Source of the DNA: Mesorhizobium sp. WSM3859
GTDB taxonomy: Bacteria > Pseudomonadota > Alphaproteobacteria > Rhizobiales > Rhizobiaceae
Assembly (NCBI RefSeq): GCF_002295065.1
Contig: NZ_NSGG01000005.1
Span: 370,323-434,322, forward strand
Direction: 5' to 3'
Length of the DNA stretch: 64,000 nucleotides
Below, piece after piece: positions 1-9,225 of this stretch. The notes under the pieces were generated by a model. It was not told the origin of the DNA. It did no database searches and saw nothing but the letters and a program-made list of their open reading frames with translations. The stretch's first letter is position 1; each line of letters opens with the position of its first letter. Made by a program: the position numbers and the translations under genes.

Positions 1-202
1 GGCGATGTTTTCCGTGTGCAGATCGCGAATCTGGGCGCGCACGCCATCGAAGGCATAGCGCGCGCTGCACGACGATTGGGGCAACACAAACGACAAGGAC
101 TGAAACCCCTCCCACCCGGAGCACGACGGCGGACTGACCGGAAAGCCCCTCTGCCGCGGCAGCCGCCATCAAGGATGCTATCCAAAGCGCCGCGTATTTC
201 AA
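1..202 (-). other. Possible 5' end of a leftward gene, frame uncertain
   Basis: On the minus strand a TTG at 202-200 opens a frame that begins like a secreted protein: MKYAALWIASL followed by an Ala-rich stretch, so a signal peptide is possible. The frame stays open to the window edge, but its distal part looks unnatural. A different minus-strand frame gives a more protein-like run over roughly 1-110 (ending YAFDGVRAQIRDLHTENIA). This could be a frameshifted gene or a chance frame. The palindrome at 211-224 lies directly upstream of the TTG, which would suit a promoter for a leftward gene. I cannot name a family. The small rightward frame at 16-216 has no support. Confidence 0.25.
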
Positions 203-1035
203 GGCAAAAGTTTTAAGCTTAAAAAGTTCGGCGTGCCTGTGGCTCCTCTGATGCGCCCCAGGCCGCGTCCGTTTTGCGCCAGCTCATCGCGCGCCGCGGC
301 AAAATTGGCCGCTGCACCGGCGCCAAGAAACATCGTGTCGCTGGCCAGCACGAAGAAGCTCGCGCCGCTGGCTGCCCATCGGCCGACATTCTGCGGGCTG
401 GCGCAGAATATGCCGGCGGTCCTGCCATGCGCCACCGTCGCGGTGATGATTGTCCTGATCGCCTGGGAGAGCTTGTCCGTGCCCGCCGGCCCACCAGCAT
501 CGATCGACACTGAGAGATCGCCTGGGCCGACGAAGATCACATCGACGCCGTCGACGGCCGCGATTGCTTCTATGTTGGCGAGACCTTCCGCCGTCTCGAC
601 CTGGACCGCGACGACGATCCGCTCATTGGCGGCGGCAAGATATTCGGGAATGCGATAACCATAGCCGGCGGCGCGTCCGGGGCCGACGCCGCGCTCGCCC
701 AGCGGCGGATAGCGCGAGGCCTTGACGGCCATCGCCGCCTGCTCTGCGGTCGAAACACGCGGCACGAGCACGCCCTGCGCGCCGCTGTCCAGCGCCGCCT
801 GGATGGCCTCAGGCGCATGGCCGGGAACGCGTACCATGGCCGGCACGCGATGCACGTCGGCCGCCCGCACCATGCTCTCGATCGTCTCGCGCGAGATCTG
901 CGCGTGCTCCCAGTCGATGCACAGGAAATCGAGCCCGGACGATGCCATCACTTCGACGGCGACCGAATGCGGAATGGCGGCAAAGGAGCCGACGAGGTTG
1001 GTCTTGCCGATGCATTTCTGGCGGAACTCGCTCAT
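199..1035 (-). CDS. HpcH/HpaI-family aldolase (class II, metal dependent)
   Basis: This 278-aa protein belongs to the HpcH/HpaI aldolase/citrate lyase family, TIM-barrel enzymes that reversibly cleave 2-oxo acids into pyruvate or glyoxylate plus an aldehyde using a divalent metal. Visible hallmarks are DWEHAQIS near residue 40 (catalytic His), VQVETAEGLANIEAI near 145 and VIFVGPGDLSVS near 170, whose Glu and Asp bind the metal. The start is the ATG at 1035 (MSEFRQK), because the upstream extension adds nothing family-like. The C-terminal 25 or so residues exceed the usual end of the family and run over the palindrome at 211-224. The gene is divergent from the LLM oxidoreductase at 1158 with a palindrome between them. 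In this cluster it could cleave a hydroxylated side chain during indole-acetate breakdown; that role is inferred and the substrate is unknown. Confidence 0.85.
   Translation of the reverse strand: MSEFRQKCIGKTNLVGSFAAIPHSVAVEVMASSGLDFLCIDWEHAQISRETIESMVRAADVHRVPAMVRVPGHAPEAIQAALDSGAQGVLVPRVSTAEQAAMAVKASRYPPLGERGVGPGRAAGYGYRIPEYLAAANERIVVAVQVETAEGLANIEAIAAVDGVDVIFVGPGDLSVSIDAGGPAGTDKLSQAIRTIITATVAHGRTAGIFCASPQNVGRWAASGASFFVLASDTMFLGAGAAANFAAARDELAQNGRGLGRIRGATGTPNFLSLKLLP
211..224. promoter_or_regulatory. Candidate MarR operator, site 1
   Basis: TTTTAAGCTTAAAA is a perfect 14-bp palindrome. It differs by one base from the core of the site at 8491-8505 and resembles the sites at 1093 and 16231. 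It lies upstream of the possible leftward frame at 1-202 and inside the 3' end of the aldolase gene. Assignment as an operator for one of the two MarR regulators of this cluster is inference. Confidence 0.4.
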
Positions 1036-1092
1036 GCCGATCCCTTTTTCATGTTGTCCAATCCATACCCGCAAACGACGACGAGGCGAAGC

Positions 1093-1110
1093 TATTTCAG
1101 GCTTGAAATA
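1093..1110. promoter_or_regulatory. Candidate MarR operator, site 2 (divergent promoter)
   Basis: TATTTCAGGCTTGAAATA has perfect 7-bp arms, TATTTCA and TGAAATA, around a 4-bp centre. It lies in the 122-bp gap between the divergent aldolase (start 1035) and LLM oxidoreductase (start 1158), where one site could control both genes. It shares ATTTCA(G/A)GCTT(G/A)AA with the site at 8491. Confidence 0.55.
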
Positions 1111-1157
1111 TTTTCACGCCGGCCTAGCGTGTGGCGTCCCGCCCAAGAGTTGCCAAG

Positions 1158-2249
1158 ATGATCAAAGCGCATCCCCTGCATGGCCCGAACAGACTGAAGC
1201 TTGGCGTGTTCTCGACCAATGCGGATGGCGGCCTCGCCATCACCGATGTGCCGGAGCGCTGGACGGCGAGCTGGCAGGACAATCTGACGGCGGCGCAGAT
1301 CGCCGACCGAGCCGGGCTGGAGTTCATGCTGCCGATCGCGCGCTGGCGCGGCTTCGGCGGCCGCAACAAGGTGCGCGAATTCTCGTTCGAAACCTTTACC
1401 TGGGCGGCAGCCCTTGCCGCGGCCACGGAGCAGATCGGCCTGTTCATGACCGTGCACGTGCCGCTGGTCCACCCGCTCTACGCCGCCAAGGCGCTGGCGA
1501 CGGTCGACCATATCAGCCAGGGCCGCGCGGGGCTCAACATCGTCTGCGGCTGGAACCCGAAGGAATTCGGCATGTTCGGCACGCCGCTGGTCGAGAAGGG
1601 GTACGACCAGGCGGCGGAATGGATCGAGATCCTGGAGCGGCTTTACGCGTCGAGCGAGCCGCTCGATTACGAGGGCGCCTACTATCGCCTGAAGGAGGCG
1701 GTGAGCCGGCCGGCCAGCCTGCAACTGCCGCGCCCGGTGACCATGAACGCCGCTTTCGGCGGCCCGGGCCGTGATTTCGCCGCCGCCAGATGCGATTATC
1801 TGTTCACGACCTTCTCGGAGATGAGTGACGCCGGCAAGCATGTCGCCGATATCGGCGAACGCGCCGCCAAGGCGGGCCGCGATGTCGGTGTTTACACGGT
1901 GGCGCATGTGGTGTGCCGCCCGACGATGGAGGAAGCGCAGGCTTATTACACGCGCTATGCCGTCACCATGGCCGATCACGAAGCGGTCGACGCGCATATG
2001 GCCGGCAAGAAGGAATTCTCGCAGTCGCACGACCCACATGCCTATGACCGCTACCGCCAGCGCTTCGCCGGCGGCGCCGGAACCTATCCGCTGATCGGCA
2101 CCCCCGAGACGATCGCCGCCGACATGGCTGCCATCGCCAGCCATGGCTATCAGGGCATCGCTTTGTCCTTCGTCAACTACACGCAGGAACTGCCCTATTT
2201 CTGCGACCACGTTCTGCCGCTGCTCAAGCAGGCAGGGCTGCGTAGCTGA
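1158..2249 (+). CDS. LLM-class flavin-dependent oxidoreductase (alkanesulfonate monooxygenase-like)
   Basis: A 363-aa luciferase-like monooxygenase. Family features are the early LGVFSTNADGG strand, the search-space motif GRAGLNIVCGWNPKEFGMFG near 130-150, a long C-terminal TIM-barrel portion and the closing helix with GTPETIAADM. Members use reduced FMN and oxygen to hydroxylate or cleave small molecules, with FMNH2 supplied by a separate reductase that is not seen here. Relatives include SsuD and RutA. The ATG at 1158 (MIKAHPL) is preferred over the upstream codon at 1131, which lies close to the candidate operator. The stop abuts the convergent RidA gene. A monooxygenase role in the aromatic pathway is inferred from context; the substrate cannot be read from sequence. 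Confidence 0.85.
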   Translation: MIKAHPLHGPNRLKLGVFSTNADGGLAITDVPERWTASWQDNLTAAQIADRAGLEFMLPIARWRGFGGRNKVREFSFETFTWAAALAAATEQIGLFMTVHVPLVHPLYAAKALATVDHISQGRAGLNIVCGWNPKEFGMFGTPLVEKGYDQAAEWIEILERLYASSEPLDYEGAYYRLKEAVSRPASLQLPRPVTMNAAFGGPGRDFAAARCDYLFTTFSEMSDAGKHVADIGERAAKAGRDVGVYTVAHVVCRPTMEEAQAYYTRYAVTMADHEAVDAHMAGKKEFSQSHDPHAYDRYRQRFAGGAGTYPLIGTPETIAADMAAIASHGYQGIALSFVNYTQELPYFCDHVLPLLKQAGLRS

Positions 2250-2645
2250 TTATTCCGGAATGACCGCCGTCGCCTGGATCTCCACCTTGGCGCGGTCCTC
2301 GACCAGCGCCACCACCTGCATGGCCGCCATCGCCGGAAAGTGCCGGCCGATCACGTCGCGATAGGCCTCGCCTATGCCTTTGAGGTTGCCGACATATTCG
2401 GCCTTGTCGGTGAAATACCAGGTCATCGAGGTGATGTGCTGTGGCTCGCCGCCGGCCTCGGCCAGAACGGCGACGATATTGGCGAGCGTCTGGCGCACCT
2501 GGCCGACGAAGTCGTCGGTCTCGAATTTGCATTCGGCATTCCAGCCGACCTGGCCGCCGATAAAGACAAGCCGGCCACGCGCGGCGACGCCATTGGCGTA
2601 GCCGACCGGTTTGGCCCAGCCCTCTGGCTGCAGGATGGTGTGCAT
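2250..2645 (-). CDS. RidA family protein (YjgF/YER057c/UK114)
   Basis: A 131-aa protein with the RidA fold. Visible features are the GRLVFIGGQVGWNAE strand, VRQTLANIVAVLAEAGGEPQHITSM-like central helices, and the C-terminal PAMAAMQVVALVEDRAKVEIQATAV with the substrate-binding Glu. RidA proteins deaminate reactive enamine/imine intermediates, and related proteins act in aminophenol and tryptophan catabolism. A good Shine-Dalgarno (GGGGAGG) precedes the ATG at 2645. It is the last gene of the leftward operon starting at 8409. An imine-deaminating helper for the amino-substituted ring intermediates made by the anthraniloyl-CoA enzymes is an attractive but inferred role. Confidence 0.9.
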   Translation of the reverse strand: MHTILQPEGWAKPVGYANGVAARGRLVFIGGQVGWNAECKFETDDFVGQVRQTLANIVAVLAEAGGEPQHITSMTWYFTDKAEYVGNLKGIGEAYRDVIGRHFPAMAAMQVVALVEDRAKVEIQATAVIPE

Positions 2646-2717
2646 GTCTAGCCTCCCCAAAAACAGACAACGCCTGCAATGATGGCGTTCGAAAAACTCA
2701 CAGGACCCGCCGGCAGC

Positions 2718-3866
2718 TCAAGCCGCTCCCATCACCTGCCGGGCAATGACCACCTTCTGCACGTCGGAGGCGCCCTCATAGATGCGCAGCGCCCTTATTT
2801 CGCGATAGAGGCTCTCGATGATATGGCCCTTGCGCACGCCGTCGCCGCCATGCAACTGCACGGCCTTGTCGATCACCTCCTGCGCCTTGTCGGTGGCGAA
2901 CAGCTTCGCCATAGCCGCTTCGCGCGTGACGCGGGCGGCGCCCATGTCCTTGGTCCAGGCGGCGCGGTAGATGAGCAGCGCGGCGGCGTCGACATCGAGC
3001 GCCATGTCGGCGATGTGACCCTGCACCATCTGCAGCTCTGCCATCGGCGCGCCGAACAGTTTGCGCTCGGCGGCGCGCCTGACGCTCTCGTCCAGCGCGC
3101 GCCGCGCGAAGCCAAGCGCCGCCGCGCCCACGGTCGAGCGGAAGACATCGAGCACCGACATGGCGATGCGGAAACCGTCGCCGGGCTTGCCGATCATGGC
3201 GGAAGCCGGGATGCGGACATTGTCGAAAGAGAGCCGCGCCAGCGGGTGGGGGGCAATGACCTCGAGCCGCTCGGCGATGCCGAGGCCACTCGTGTCGGCC
3301 GGCACGATGAAAGCGGAAATCCCCTTGGCGCCCGGCACCTCGCCAGTGCGGGCGAACACGACATAGAGGTCGGCGATGCCGCCATTGGAGATCCAGGTCT
3401 TTTCGCCGGAAAGCACATAGTCGTCGCCGTCGCGGACAGCCGTCATCTCCATGTTGGCGACGTCCGATCCTGAGCGTGGCTCGGAGAGCGCGAAGGCCGA
3501 GATCGCCTCGCCCGCCCGCGTCTTCACAAGCCAGCGCTGCTGGTCCGGCGTCCCGAACAGCGAGATCGCGCCAGTGCCCAGCCCCTGCATGGCGAAGGCG
3601 AAATCGGCGAGCCCGTCATGGCGGGCGAGTGTTTCGCGCGTGATGCAGAGCGTGCGCACATCGAGCGGCCCGGGATTGGCCGGGTCGAGCGCTGTCGGCT
3701 TCAGCCAGTTGTCGCGGCCGAGCCTGGCGACGAGTTCCCGGCAGGCGGCATCGACGTCGTGGTGGTCGACGGGCAGGTTCTTCGCGCACCAGGCGTCGAG
3801 GCGTTCGGCGAGTTGGCGGTGGCGGTCTTCGAAGAAGGGCCAGGAGAGGAAGGAAAGGTCAGGCAT
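2718..3866 (-). CDS. Acyl-CoA dehydrogenase
   Basis: A 382-aa FAD acyl-CoA dehydrogenase of normal family length. N-terminal helical domain, the middle domain with [19 protein letters not shown] and TWISNGG (FAD and substrate contacts), and the C-terminal helical domain ending [35 protein letters not shown] are all recognisable; the catalytic Glu is expected in the YEGASD segment. It would oxidise an acyl-CoA to the 2-enoyl-CoA in the ring-cleavage branch. The ATG at 3866 (MPDLSFLSW) follows AGGAGACTTTCTCC in the leftward direction. A mosaic repeat (3896-4053) separates it from the hydratase gene upstream, so it may be transcribed through or have its own promoter. Confidence 0.93.
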   Translation of the reverse strand: MPDLSFLSWPFFEDRHRQLAERLDAWCAKNLPVDHHDVDAACRELVARLGRDNWLKPTALDPANPGPLDVRTLCITRETLARHDGLADFAFAMQGLGTGAISLFGTPDQQRWLVKTRAGEAISAFALSEPRSGSDVANMEMTAVRDGDDYVLSGEKTWISNGGIADLYVVFARTGEVPGAKGISAFIVPADTSGLGIAERLEVIAPHPLARLSFDNVRIPASAMIGKPGDGFRIAMSVLDVFRSTVGAAALGFARRALDESVRRAAERKLFGAPMAELQMVQGHIADMALDVDAAALLIYRAAWTKDMGAARVTREAAMAKLFATDKAQEVIDKAVQLHGGDGVRKGHIIESLYREIRALRIYEGASDVQKVVIARQVMGAA

Positions 3867-3895
3867 GGAGAAAGTCTCCTGGGTCGCGGTCCTTC

Positions 3896-4053
3896 CCACC
3901 CCCCTCTGTCCTGCCGGACATCTCCCCCGCAAGAGGGGAGATTAGCCGTTGCATCGGCGGCGCACTTCCCGCCACGGTGATGATTGGCGAAAGCGGTCGT
4001 GACATCTGATCTCCCCCCTTGCGGGGGAGATGGCCGGCAGGCCAGAGGGGGGT
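3896..4053. repeat. Composite mosaic repeat, copy 1
   Basis: About 155 bp with inverted ends built around CCCCTCTGTCCTGCCGGACA and its complement, each adjoining a C-rich or G-rich run near GGGGGAGAT. The central spacer contains TTGGCGAAAGC. A near-identical element lies at 17219-17374. These are typical Rhizobiales intergenic palindromic elements and can fold into a long hairpin on RNA. No protein is encoded. Confidence 0.85.
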
Positions 4054-4077
4054 GCCTGGGCGAAAACCGATCATCAT

Positions 4078-4890
4078 CTAGTCCCCCTCGAATACCGGCT
4101 TTTCCTTGGCGACAAACGCCTTGTACGCCCGCTCGAAATCGCCGGTCTGCATGCAGATCGCCTGCGCTTGCGCTTCCGCTTCGATCGCCTGGTCGAGACC
4201 CATCGACCATTCCTGGTTGAGCTGCGTCTTGGTGATGCCATGCGCGAAGGTCGGGCCTGAAACGATCCGCGCCGCCATGTCGAGCGCGTCGGCTTCGAGC
4301 GCTGCCGCAGCGACCAGGCGGTTGTAGAAGCCCCAGCGTTCGCCTTCGGCAGCGCTCATGGTTCGGCCGGTATAGAGCAACTCGGCGGCGCGGCCCTGGC
4401 CGATGATGCGCGGCAGGATCGCGCAGGCGCCCATGTCGCAGCCGGCGAGGCCGACCCGGGTGAACAGGAACGCGGTTTTCGCTTCCGGTGTCGCGATACG
4501 GATGTCAGAGGCCATGGCTATGATCGCGCCGGCGCCGACGGCCACGCCGTCGACGGCGGAAATGATCGGCTTGCCGCAGTTCAGCATCGCCTTGACGAAG
4601 TCACCGGTCATGCGCGTGAAGGCCAGCAGCTGCTTCATGTCCATCTTGACCAGCGGCCCGATGATGTCGTGGACATCGCCGCCCGAGCAGAAATTTCCGC
4701 CATTGGGCAGGAACACCACCGCGTCGACATCGTCTGCATAGACGAGCTCGCGAAACATGTCGCGCAGCTCGGCATAGCTGTCGAAGGTCAGCGGATTCTT
4801 GCGCTCGGGTCGGTCGAGCCGGACTTTCGCGACCCGGCCGTCAACCTCCCAGAGAAAATGCTTCGGCTTGAGCCTGGCCATGGCGCTCAT
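4078..4890 (-). CDS. Enoyl-CoA hydratase/isomerase family protein
   Basis: A 270-aa crotonase-fold protein. The N-terminal strand [20 protein letters not shown], the oxyanion-hole segment [14 protein letters not shown] near residue 75, and the second oxyanion-hole helix with [23 protein letters not shown] near 120 are clear. It would hydrate the enoyl-CoA made by the neighbouring acyl-CoA dehydrogenase or act as a ring-opening hydrolase of the same fold. The ATG at 4890 overlaps the MarR stop codon by four bases (ATGA), indicating translational coupling. Family assignment is firm; the exact substrate is not. Confidence 0.92.
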   Translation of the reverse strand: MSAMARLKPKHFLWEVDGRVAKVRLDRPERKNPLTFDSYAELRDMFRELVYADDVDAVVFLPNGGNFCSGGDVHDIIGPLVKMDMKQLLAFTRMTGDFVKAMLNCGKPIISAVDGVAVGAGAIIAMASDIRIATPEAKTAFLFTRVGLAGCDMGACAILPRIIGQGRAAELLYTGRTMSAAEGERWGFYNRLVAAAALEADALDMAARIVSGPTFAHGITKTQLNQEWSMGLDQAIEAEAQAQAICMQTGDFERAYKAFVAKEKPVFEGD

Positions 4891-5351
4891 TCGCGTCCCT
4901 CCCAATTGCTGCGGAACGATTTCAGCATGCCGGCGAGCTGCCGCGCTTCGTCGTCGCTGACACCGCCGAGCAGCTCGCCGACCCAGCCCTCATGCACGGC
5001 CGCGATCGTCGCGAAAGACTTGGCGCCTTCCTCGGTCAGCCGCACCATCGAGGTGCGGCGGTCGCCGTTGCGGCGCGCGCGTGTCACCAGCCCTTCCGAA
5101 ACCAGGCGGTCGACGATGCCGGTGACGTTGCCGTTCGACACCAGAAGGAAGCGCGACAGGTCGCTCATCAGCATCCCTTCCGGCACGCGATAGAGCGCCG
5201 CCATCACGTCGAAGCGCGGCAGCGTGGTGTCGAACTCCTTCTTCAGCCGCTCGCGCAGTTCGGCCTCGATGGTGCGCGAGGCGCGCAGCAGCCTGATCCA
5301 GAGCCTCAGCCTCTCCTTGCCCGGCCCGGTGGATGTCGGTCCCGCTACCAT
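4887..5351 (-). CDS. MarR family transcriptional regulator 1
   Basis: A 154-aa MarR protein. The winged helix is visible from about residue 55: [20 protein letters not shown], then [27 protein letters not shown] (recognition helix) and the wing [16 protein letters not shown]. MarR proteins of aromatic operons are usually repressors released by an aromatic acid or its CoA ester. It is embedded inside the catabolic operon, overlapping both neighbours (SDR stop at 5345, hydratase start at 4890), so it would be co-expressed with the enzymes it controls. The start at 5351 (MVAGPTSTG) is chosen because longer forms run far into the SDR gene. It is a candidate ligand of the GCTT-centred palindromes at 1093 and 8491. 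Confidence 0.92.
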   Translation of the reverse strand: MVAGPTSTGPGKERLRLWIRLLRASRTIEAELRERLKKEFDTTLPRFDVMAALYRVPEGMLMSDLSRFLLVSNGNVTGIVDRLVSEGLVTRARRNGDRRTSMVRLTEEGAKSFATIAAVHEGWVGELLGGVSDDEARQLAGMLKSFRSNWEGRE

Positions 5352-6118
5352 GTCTCGCCTCCGGAGATGGAGATTGCCTGTCCGGTGATCGATCGCGCCG
5401 TATCGCTGCACAGCCACAGCACCGCGTCTGCGACCTCGTTCGGCTGAATAAAACGCCCTTGCGGATTCGTCGCCGACAGGCTCTGCCGTGCTTCTTCCAC
5501 CGAGCGGCCGGTCTTCTCGACGATGCGTTGGATTGATTCCTCCAGCATGTCGGTTTCGACGAAGCCGGGGCAGACGGCGTTGACCGTCACGCCCGACTTG
5601 GCCGTCTCAGCGGCCAAGGCGCGCATCAGCCCGACGATGCCATGCTTGGCGGCCACATAGGGCGCGACATAGGCGTAGCCCTTCAGGCCAGCGGTCGAGG
5701 CGACGAAGACAATTCGGCCTGCCTTTCGCCCGAGCATGCCGGCCAGCGCCGGCTTCACCGTAAGGAAGGCGCCGGTGAGGTTGACGTCGAGCGTGCGTTG
5801 CCAGTCGGCCAAAGACGTCTTGTGCGCCGGCGCGCTGCCGGCCATGCCGGCATTGGCGACGACGATGTCGAACGGTCCGCGCCCGGCCTCGGCTTGTTGA
5901 TAAAGGGCCGCCATCGACGCCTCGTCGGTGACGTCGGCGGCAATACCGAGGATGCGGTCGCTTGCGCGAGCCACCTTGGCAAGCTCCGCCTCGCGCCGCC
6001 CGCAGATGGTTACGTTCACGCCGGCTTCCGCCAGCGCCAACGCTATGGCCTTGCCGACGCCGGAGCCGCCACCGGTGACCAGCGCATGCTTGCCGTCGAT
6101 TGTCCGCGCGGCGCTCAT
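5345..6118 (-). CDS. SDR family oxidoreductase (3-hydroxyacyl-CoA dehydrogenase-like)
   Basis: A 257-aa classical short-chain dehydrogenase/reductase: cofactor motif TGGGSGVG near residue 15, NAG near 88, catalytic Ser in FVASTAG near 140, and the YxxxK pair in [11 protein letters not shown] near 155. An Arg in CGRREAEL suggests NADP or mixed preference, but that is weak evidence. The gene overlaps the monooxygenase stop by four bases (ATGA at 6115-6118). With the hydratase and acyl-CoA dehydrogenase downstream it completes a beta-oxidation-like set without a thiolase. Oxidation of a hydroxyacyl-CoA intermediate is inferred. Confidence 0.9.
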   Translation of the reverse strand: MSAARTIDGKHALVTGGGSGVGKAIALALAEAGVNVTICGRREAELAKVARASDRILGIAADVTDEASMAALYQQAEAGRGPFDIVVANAGMAGSAPAHKTSLADWQRTLDVNLTGAFLTVKPALAGMLGRKAGRIVFVASTAGLKGYAYVAPYVAAKHGIVGLMRALAAETAKSGVTVNAVCPGFVETDMLEESIQRIVEKTGRSVEEARQSLSATNPQGRFIQPNEVADAVLWLCSDTARSITGQAISISGGETW

Positions 6119-8409
6119 ACTTTCAGCCCCGCCGCCGCTTCGCGCTCGGCCAGCCGGTAGATCTGGTCGCGTCCGGGCAGATAGGGATCCGGCCATTTGA
6201 CGCCGCGATCGCCGAGCGTGACCGCGGCATGCAGCGTCCAGTAGGGGTCGGCAAGATGCGGGCGCGCCAGCGCCACAAGATCGGCGCGTCCGGCCATCAG
6301 GATCGAGTTGGCATGATCCGGCTCGTAGATATTGCCAACCGCCATCGTCGCCATGCCGACCTCATTGCGGATGCGGTCGGAGAACGGCGTCTGGAACATG
6401 CGGCCATAGACCGGCTTGGCGGCGATCGAGGTCTGTCCGGCCGAGACGTCGCAAAGATCGACGCCGGCCTCGCGTAGCAACCTGGCGATCTCGACCGCGT
6501 CCGCCGGCGTCACGCCCTCGATGCCGACCCAGTCATTGGCCGAGATGCGCATCGAGATCGGCTTTTCCGCCGGCCACACCGCGCGCACCGCGTGGAAGAT
6601 CTCCAGCGGATAGCGCATGCGGTTCTCCAGCGAGCCGCCATAGTCGTCGGTGCGCCGATTGGTCAGCGGTGTGATGAAGGCCGACAGCAGATAGCCATGC
6701 GCGGCATGGATCTCCAGCATGTCGAAGCCGCAACGCCCGGCCATCTCGGCCGAGGCGACAAACTGATCGCGGACCATGTCCATGTCGGCGCGGTCCATCG
6801 CCTTTGGCACCTGGTTGTTCGGCGACCATGGCACGGCCGAGGGCGCCATCACCAGCCAGTTGCCGGAGGGGAGCGGTACGTCGGTTCCTTCCCAGCCGAC
6901 GCGGGTCGAGCCCTTGGCGCCGGAATGGCCGATCTGCGCGCAGATTTTTGCTTCGGTCTCGGCATGGACGAAATCGACCAGCCGCTTCCAGGCGACTTCG
7001 TGCTCGGGTTTGTAGAAGCCGGGGCATCCGGGCGTGATGCGTCCCTCTGGGCTGACGCAGGTCATCTCGATATAGAGCAGCCCCGCGCCGCCCTTGGCGC
7101 GCTCGGCATAGTGGGAAAAATGCCAGTCGGTCGGGCAGCCGTCGACCGCCTTGTACTGCGCCATCGGCGAAACGACGATGCGGTTGGTGAGCGTCATGTC
7201 GCGCAGCCTGAACGGCGCGAACATCGGCGCGCGACGCAACATGTTGCCGCCGGCTCCGGCCTTGCGCTGGAACCACTCCTCGGCGCCGGCCAGCCATTCG
7301 GCGTCGCGCAGGCGCAGGTTCTCGTGGCTGATGCGCTGCGAGCGGGTGAGCAGCGAATAGTTGAACTGAACTGGATCAAGTCCGAGATATCGTTCGACTT
7401 CCTCGAACCATTCAAGAGAGTTGCGCGCCGCCGATTGCAGCTTGAGCACCTCGGTGCGCCGCGCATCCTCATACTTGCGGAAGGCAGCCTCGAGGTTGGG
7501 CTCGGCTTCGACATAGTCGGCCAGCGCCACCGCGCTTTCGAGCGCCAGCTTAGTGCCGGAACCGATCGAGAAATGTGCCGATGCCGCCGCATCGCCCATC
7601 AGCGCCAGGTTCTTGTACGACCAGCGCTCGCACAGGACGCGCGGGAAGTTGATCCAGGCCGACCCCCTTATGTGGTTGGCGTTGGTCATCAGCGGGTGGC
7701 CGCCGAGATGCTTTTGGAAGATGCGCTCGCAGACCGCGATCGATTCCTGCTGCGTCATCTGGCCGAAGCCGAACGCAGCCCAGGTCTGCTCGCTGCATTC
7801 GACGATGAAGGTCGCGGTCTCGCTGTCGAACTGGTAGGCATGTGCCCACACCCAGCCATGCTCGGTCTTCTCGAAGATGAAGGTGAAGGCGTCGTCGAAT
7901 TTCTGCGTGGTGCCGAGCCACACGAACTTGCACTTGCGTGTGTCGATGTCGGGCTTGAACACATCGGCGAAAGTGGCCCGGGATTTCGAGTTGAGCCCAT
8001 CCGCCGCGACCACCAGGTCATGCGTTTCCATGAAAGGTTTCGGGTCGGAAATCTCGGTCTCGAACTGCAGCTTGATGCCGAGCTCGCGAGCGCGGCGCTG
8101 CAACAGGATCAGCAGCCGCTTGCGGCCGATGCCGCAGAAGCCATGGCCGGAGGAGACGGTGCGCACGCCGTCATGGATGACCGCGATGTCGTCCCAATAG
8201 GCGAAATGCTTCTTGATCCAGACCGCGCTGACCGGGTCGTTCCTGGTCAGGTTCTCCAGCGTCTCCGCCGACAACACCACGCCCCAGCCGAACGTGTCGT
8301 CCGGCCGGTTGCGCTCATAGACTGTCACATCATGCGCGGCATCGCGCAGCTTGAGCGAGATGGCAAAATAGAGTCCGGCCGGTCCGCCGCCGAGAACCGC
8401 AACCTTCAT
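6115..8409 (-). CDS. Flavin monooxygenase/Old Yellow Enzyme fusion (2-aminobenzoyl-CoA monooxygenase/reductase type)
   Basis: A 764-aa two-domain flavoenzyme. Residues 1 to about 375 form a class A FAD monooxygenase: [17 protein letters not shown] at the N-terminus, [14 protein letters not shown] near 130 and a [20 protein letters not shown] segment near 285. From about residue 385 an Old-Yellow-Enzyme barrel follows ([50 protein letters not shown]). This architecture is that of 2-aminobenzoyl-CoA monooxygenase/reductase of Azoarcus evansii and the similar salicylyl-CoA 5-hydroxylase annotations. The known enzyme hydroxylates 2-aminobenzoyl-CoA and then reduces the ring. First gene of the leftward operon; a candidate operator lies at 8491-8505, 82 bases before its ATG. 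Anthraniloyl-CoA as substrate is inferred from architecture and the flanking indole-related genes. Confidence 0.9.
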   Translation of the reverse strand: MKVAVLGGGPAGLYFAISLKLRDAAHDVTVYERNRPDDTFGWGVVLSAETLENLTRNDPVSAVWIKKHFAYWDDIAVIHDGVRTVSSGHGFCGIGRKRLLILLQRRARELGIKLQFETEISDPKPFMETHDLVVAADGLNSKSRATFADVFKPDIDTRKCKFVWLGTTQKFDDAFTFIFEKTEHGWVWAHAYQFDSETATFIVECSEQTWAAFGFGQMTQQESIAVCERIFQKHLGGHPLMTNANHIRGSAWINFPRVLCERWSYKNLALMGDAAASAHFSIGSGTKLALESAVALADYVEAEPNLEAAFRKYEDARRTEVLKLQSAARNSLEWFEEVERYLGLDPVQFNYSLLTRSQRISHENLRLRDAEWLAGAEEWFQRKAGAGGNMLRRAPMFAPFRLRDMTLTNRIVVSPMAQYKAVDGCPTDWHFSHYAERAKGGAGLLYIEMTCVSPEGRITPGCPGFYKPEHEVAWKRLVDFVHAETEAKICAQIGHSGAKGSTRVGWEGTDVPLPSGNWLVMAPSAVPWSPNNQVPKAMDRADMDMVRDQFVASAEMAGRCGFDMLEIHAAHGYLLSAFITPLTNRRTDDYGGSLENRMRYPLEIFHAVRAVWPAEKPISMRISANDWVGIEGVTPADAVEIARLLREAGVDLCDVSAGQTSIAAKPVYGRMFQTPFSDRIRNEVGMATMAVGNIYEPDHANSILMAGRADLVALARPHLADPYWTLHAAVTLGDRGVKWPDPYLPGRDQIYRLAEREAAAGLKV

Positions 8410-8490
8410 GTCTTGCGATCTCCTCTTCGCTCAGGAGTCGCCGGCAAAGCCGACGATCTCCAACGATCAGTATCGCGCCCAAGGAAAATT

Positions 8491-8505
8491 ATTTCAAGCT
8501 TAAAG
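8491..8505. promoter_or_regulatory. Candidate MarR operator, site 3
   Basis: ATTTCAAGCTTAAAG is a near-perfect palindrome around AAGCTT (TTTCAAGCTTAAA against its complement has one mismatched pair). It lies in the 136-bp gap upstream of the 8409 operon. It shares ATTTCA(G/A)GCTT(G/A)AA with the site at 1093. A-T-rich sequence surrounds it, suitable for a promoter. Confidence 0.5.
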
Positions 8506-8545
8506 TTTTACAATTGAACGATGGTTTGGGCAGGGGCGGTTGAGG

Positions 8546-9145
8546 TCATTTGGTCGGATCCTTCGGGCTCCACAACACGGTCTCCGCATCCTTCTCATAA
8601 GCCATGCCCTGCGGGTAGCTGATCGCTTCGAGCTGCAGGCCCCACGGCGCCTGGAAATAGAGGATGGTCTGGCCGGCCGCGGGACCTTCCTTCACCGGCA
8701 ACGGTCCCAGCCTGGTCTTCACGCCCTTGCCGTCGAGATAGGCCTTCGCGGCGGCGACGTCGTCGACATAGAAGGCGATGTGGAAGCCGCCGATGTCGCT
8801 GTTCTTCGGCGTCAGGTCCTTCTGGTCGGGCGCGGTGTATTTGAACAATTCGATGTTCGATCCAGTGCCGCAGCGGACCAAGGTGATCTCCTCGATCACC
8901 GCCTTCGGATCGACGCCGAGCAGGTCCTGCATGAAGGTGCCCTTGTCGTCGGCAAACGGGCCGAACGACATCGCCTTCTTGCAGCCGACGATAGTGGTGA
9001 AGAAATCGACGGCCTGCTTCATGTCGGGCACGGTGATGCCGGTATGGTCGTGCCCGCGCATGCCGGGGATCGAATCCGCCGATGCCGCTCCCATTGCGCC
9101 GAACAAGGAGGCCGCGAGGACCGCTGCCTGGATTGCGTATTTCAT
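8546..9145 (-). CDS. VOC (glyoxalase/bleomycin resistance) family protein with signal peptide
   Basis: A 199-aa protein. A classical signal peptide covers residues 1-23 (MKYAIQAAVLAASLFGAMG ending ASA), so the product should be periplasmic. Two VOC beta-alpha-beta units follow: GMRGHDHTGITVPDMKQAVDFF, and IGGFHIAFYVDDVAAAKAYLDGKGV with LYFQAPWGLQLEAISYP. Metal ligands are expected at His in HTGIT, Glu near IELF, His in FHIAF and Glu in QLEAIS. VOC enzymes include ring-cleaving dioxygenases, lyases and epimerases. A periplasmic VOC protein in a catabolic cluster is uncommon. Its substrate is unknown. It ends about 136 bases before the monooxygenase operon begins. Confidence 0.85.
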   Translation of the reverse strand: MKYAIQAAVLAASLFGAMGAASADSIPGMRGHDHTGITVPDMKQAVDFFTTIVGCKKAMSFGPFADDKGTFMQDLLGVDPKAVIEEITLVRCGTGSNIELFKYTAPDQKDLTPKNSDIGGFHIAFYVDDVAAAKAYLDGKGVKTRLGPLPVKEGPAAGQTILYFQAPWGLQLEAISYPQGMAYEKDAETVLWSPKDPTK

Positions 9146-9225
9146 GTCACCCTCCGTTGGCGGGCTGACTTGTCCTTGCGCACATCCGAGGCCCGCTGGT
9201 CGGCGTGCGGCTATCGAAGCTCACT

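Noticed and set aside
1092..2210. Leftward open frame of 372 codons opposite the LLM oxidoreductase
   Set aside because: No family-like sequence; the sense strand encodes a clear LLM flavoprotein.
6592..8517. Rightward open frame of 641 codons opposite the fused flavoenzyme
   Set aside because: No domain and biased composition; the leftward flavoenzyme has strong motifs over the same bases.
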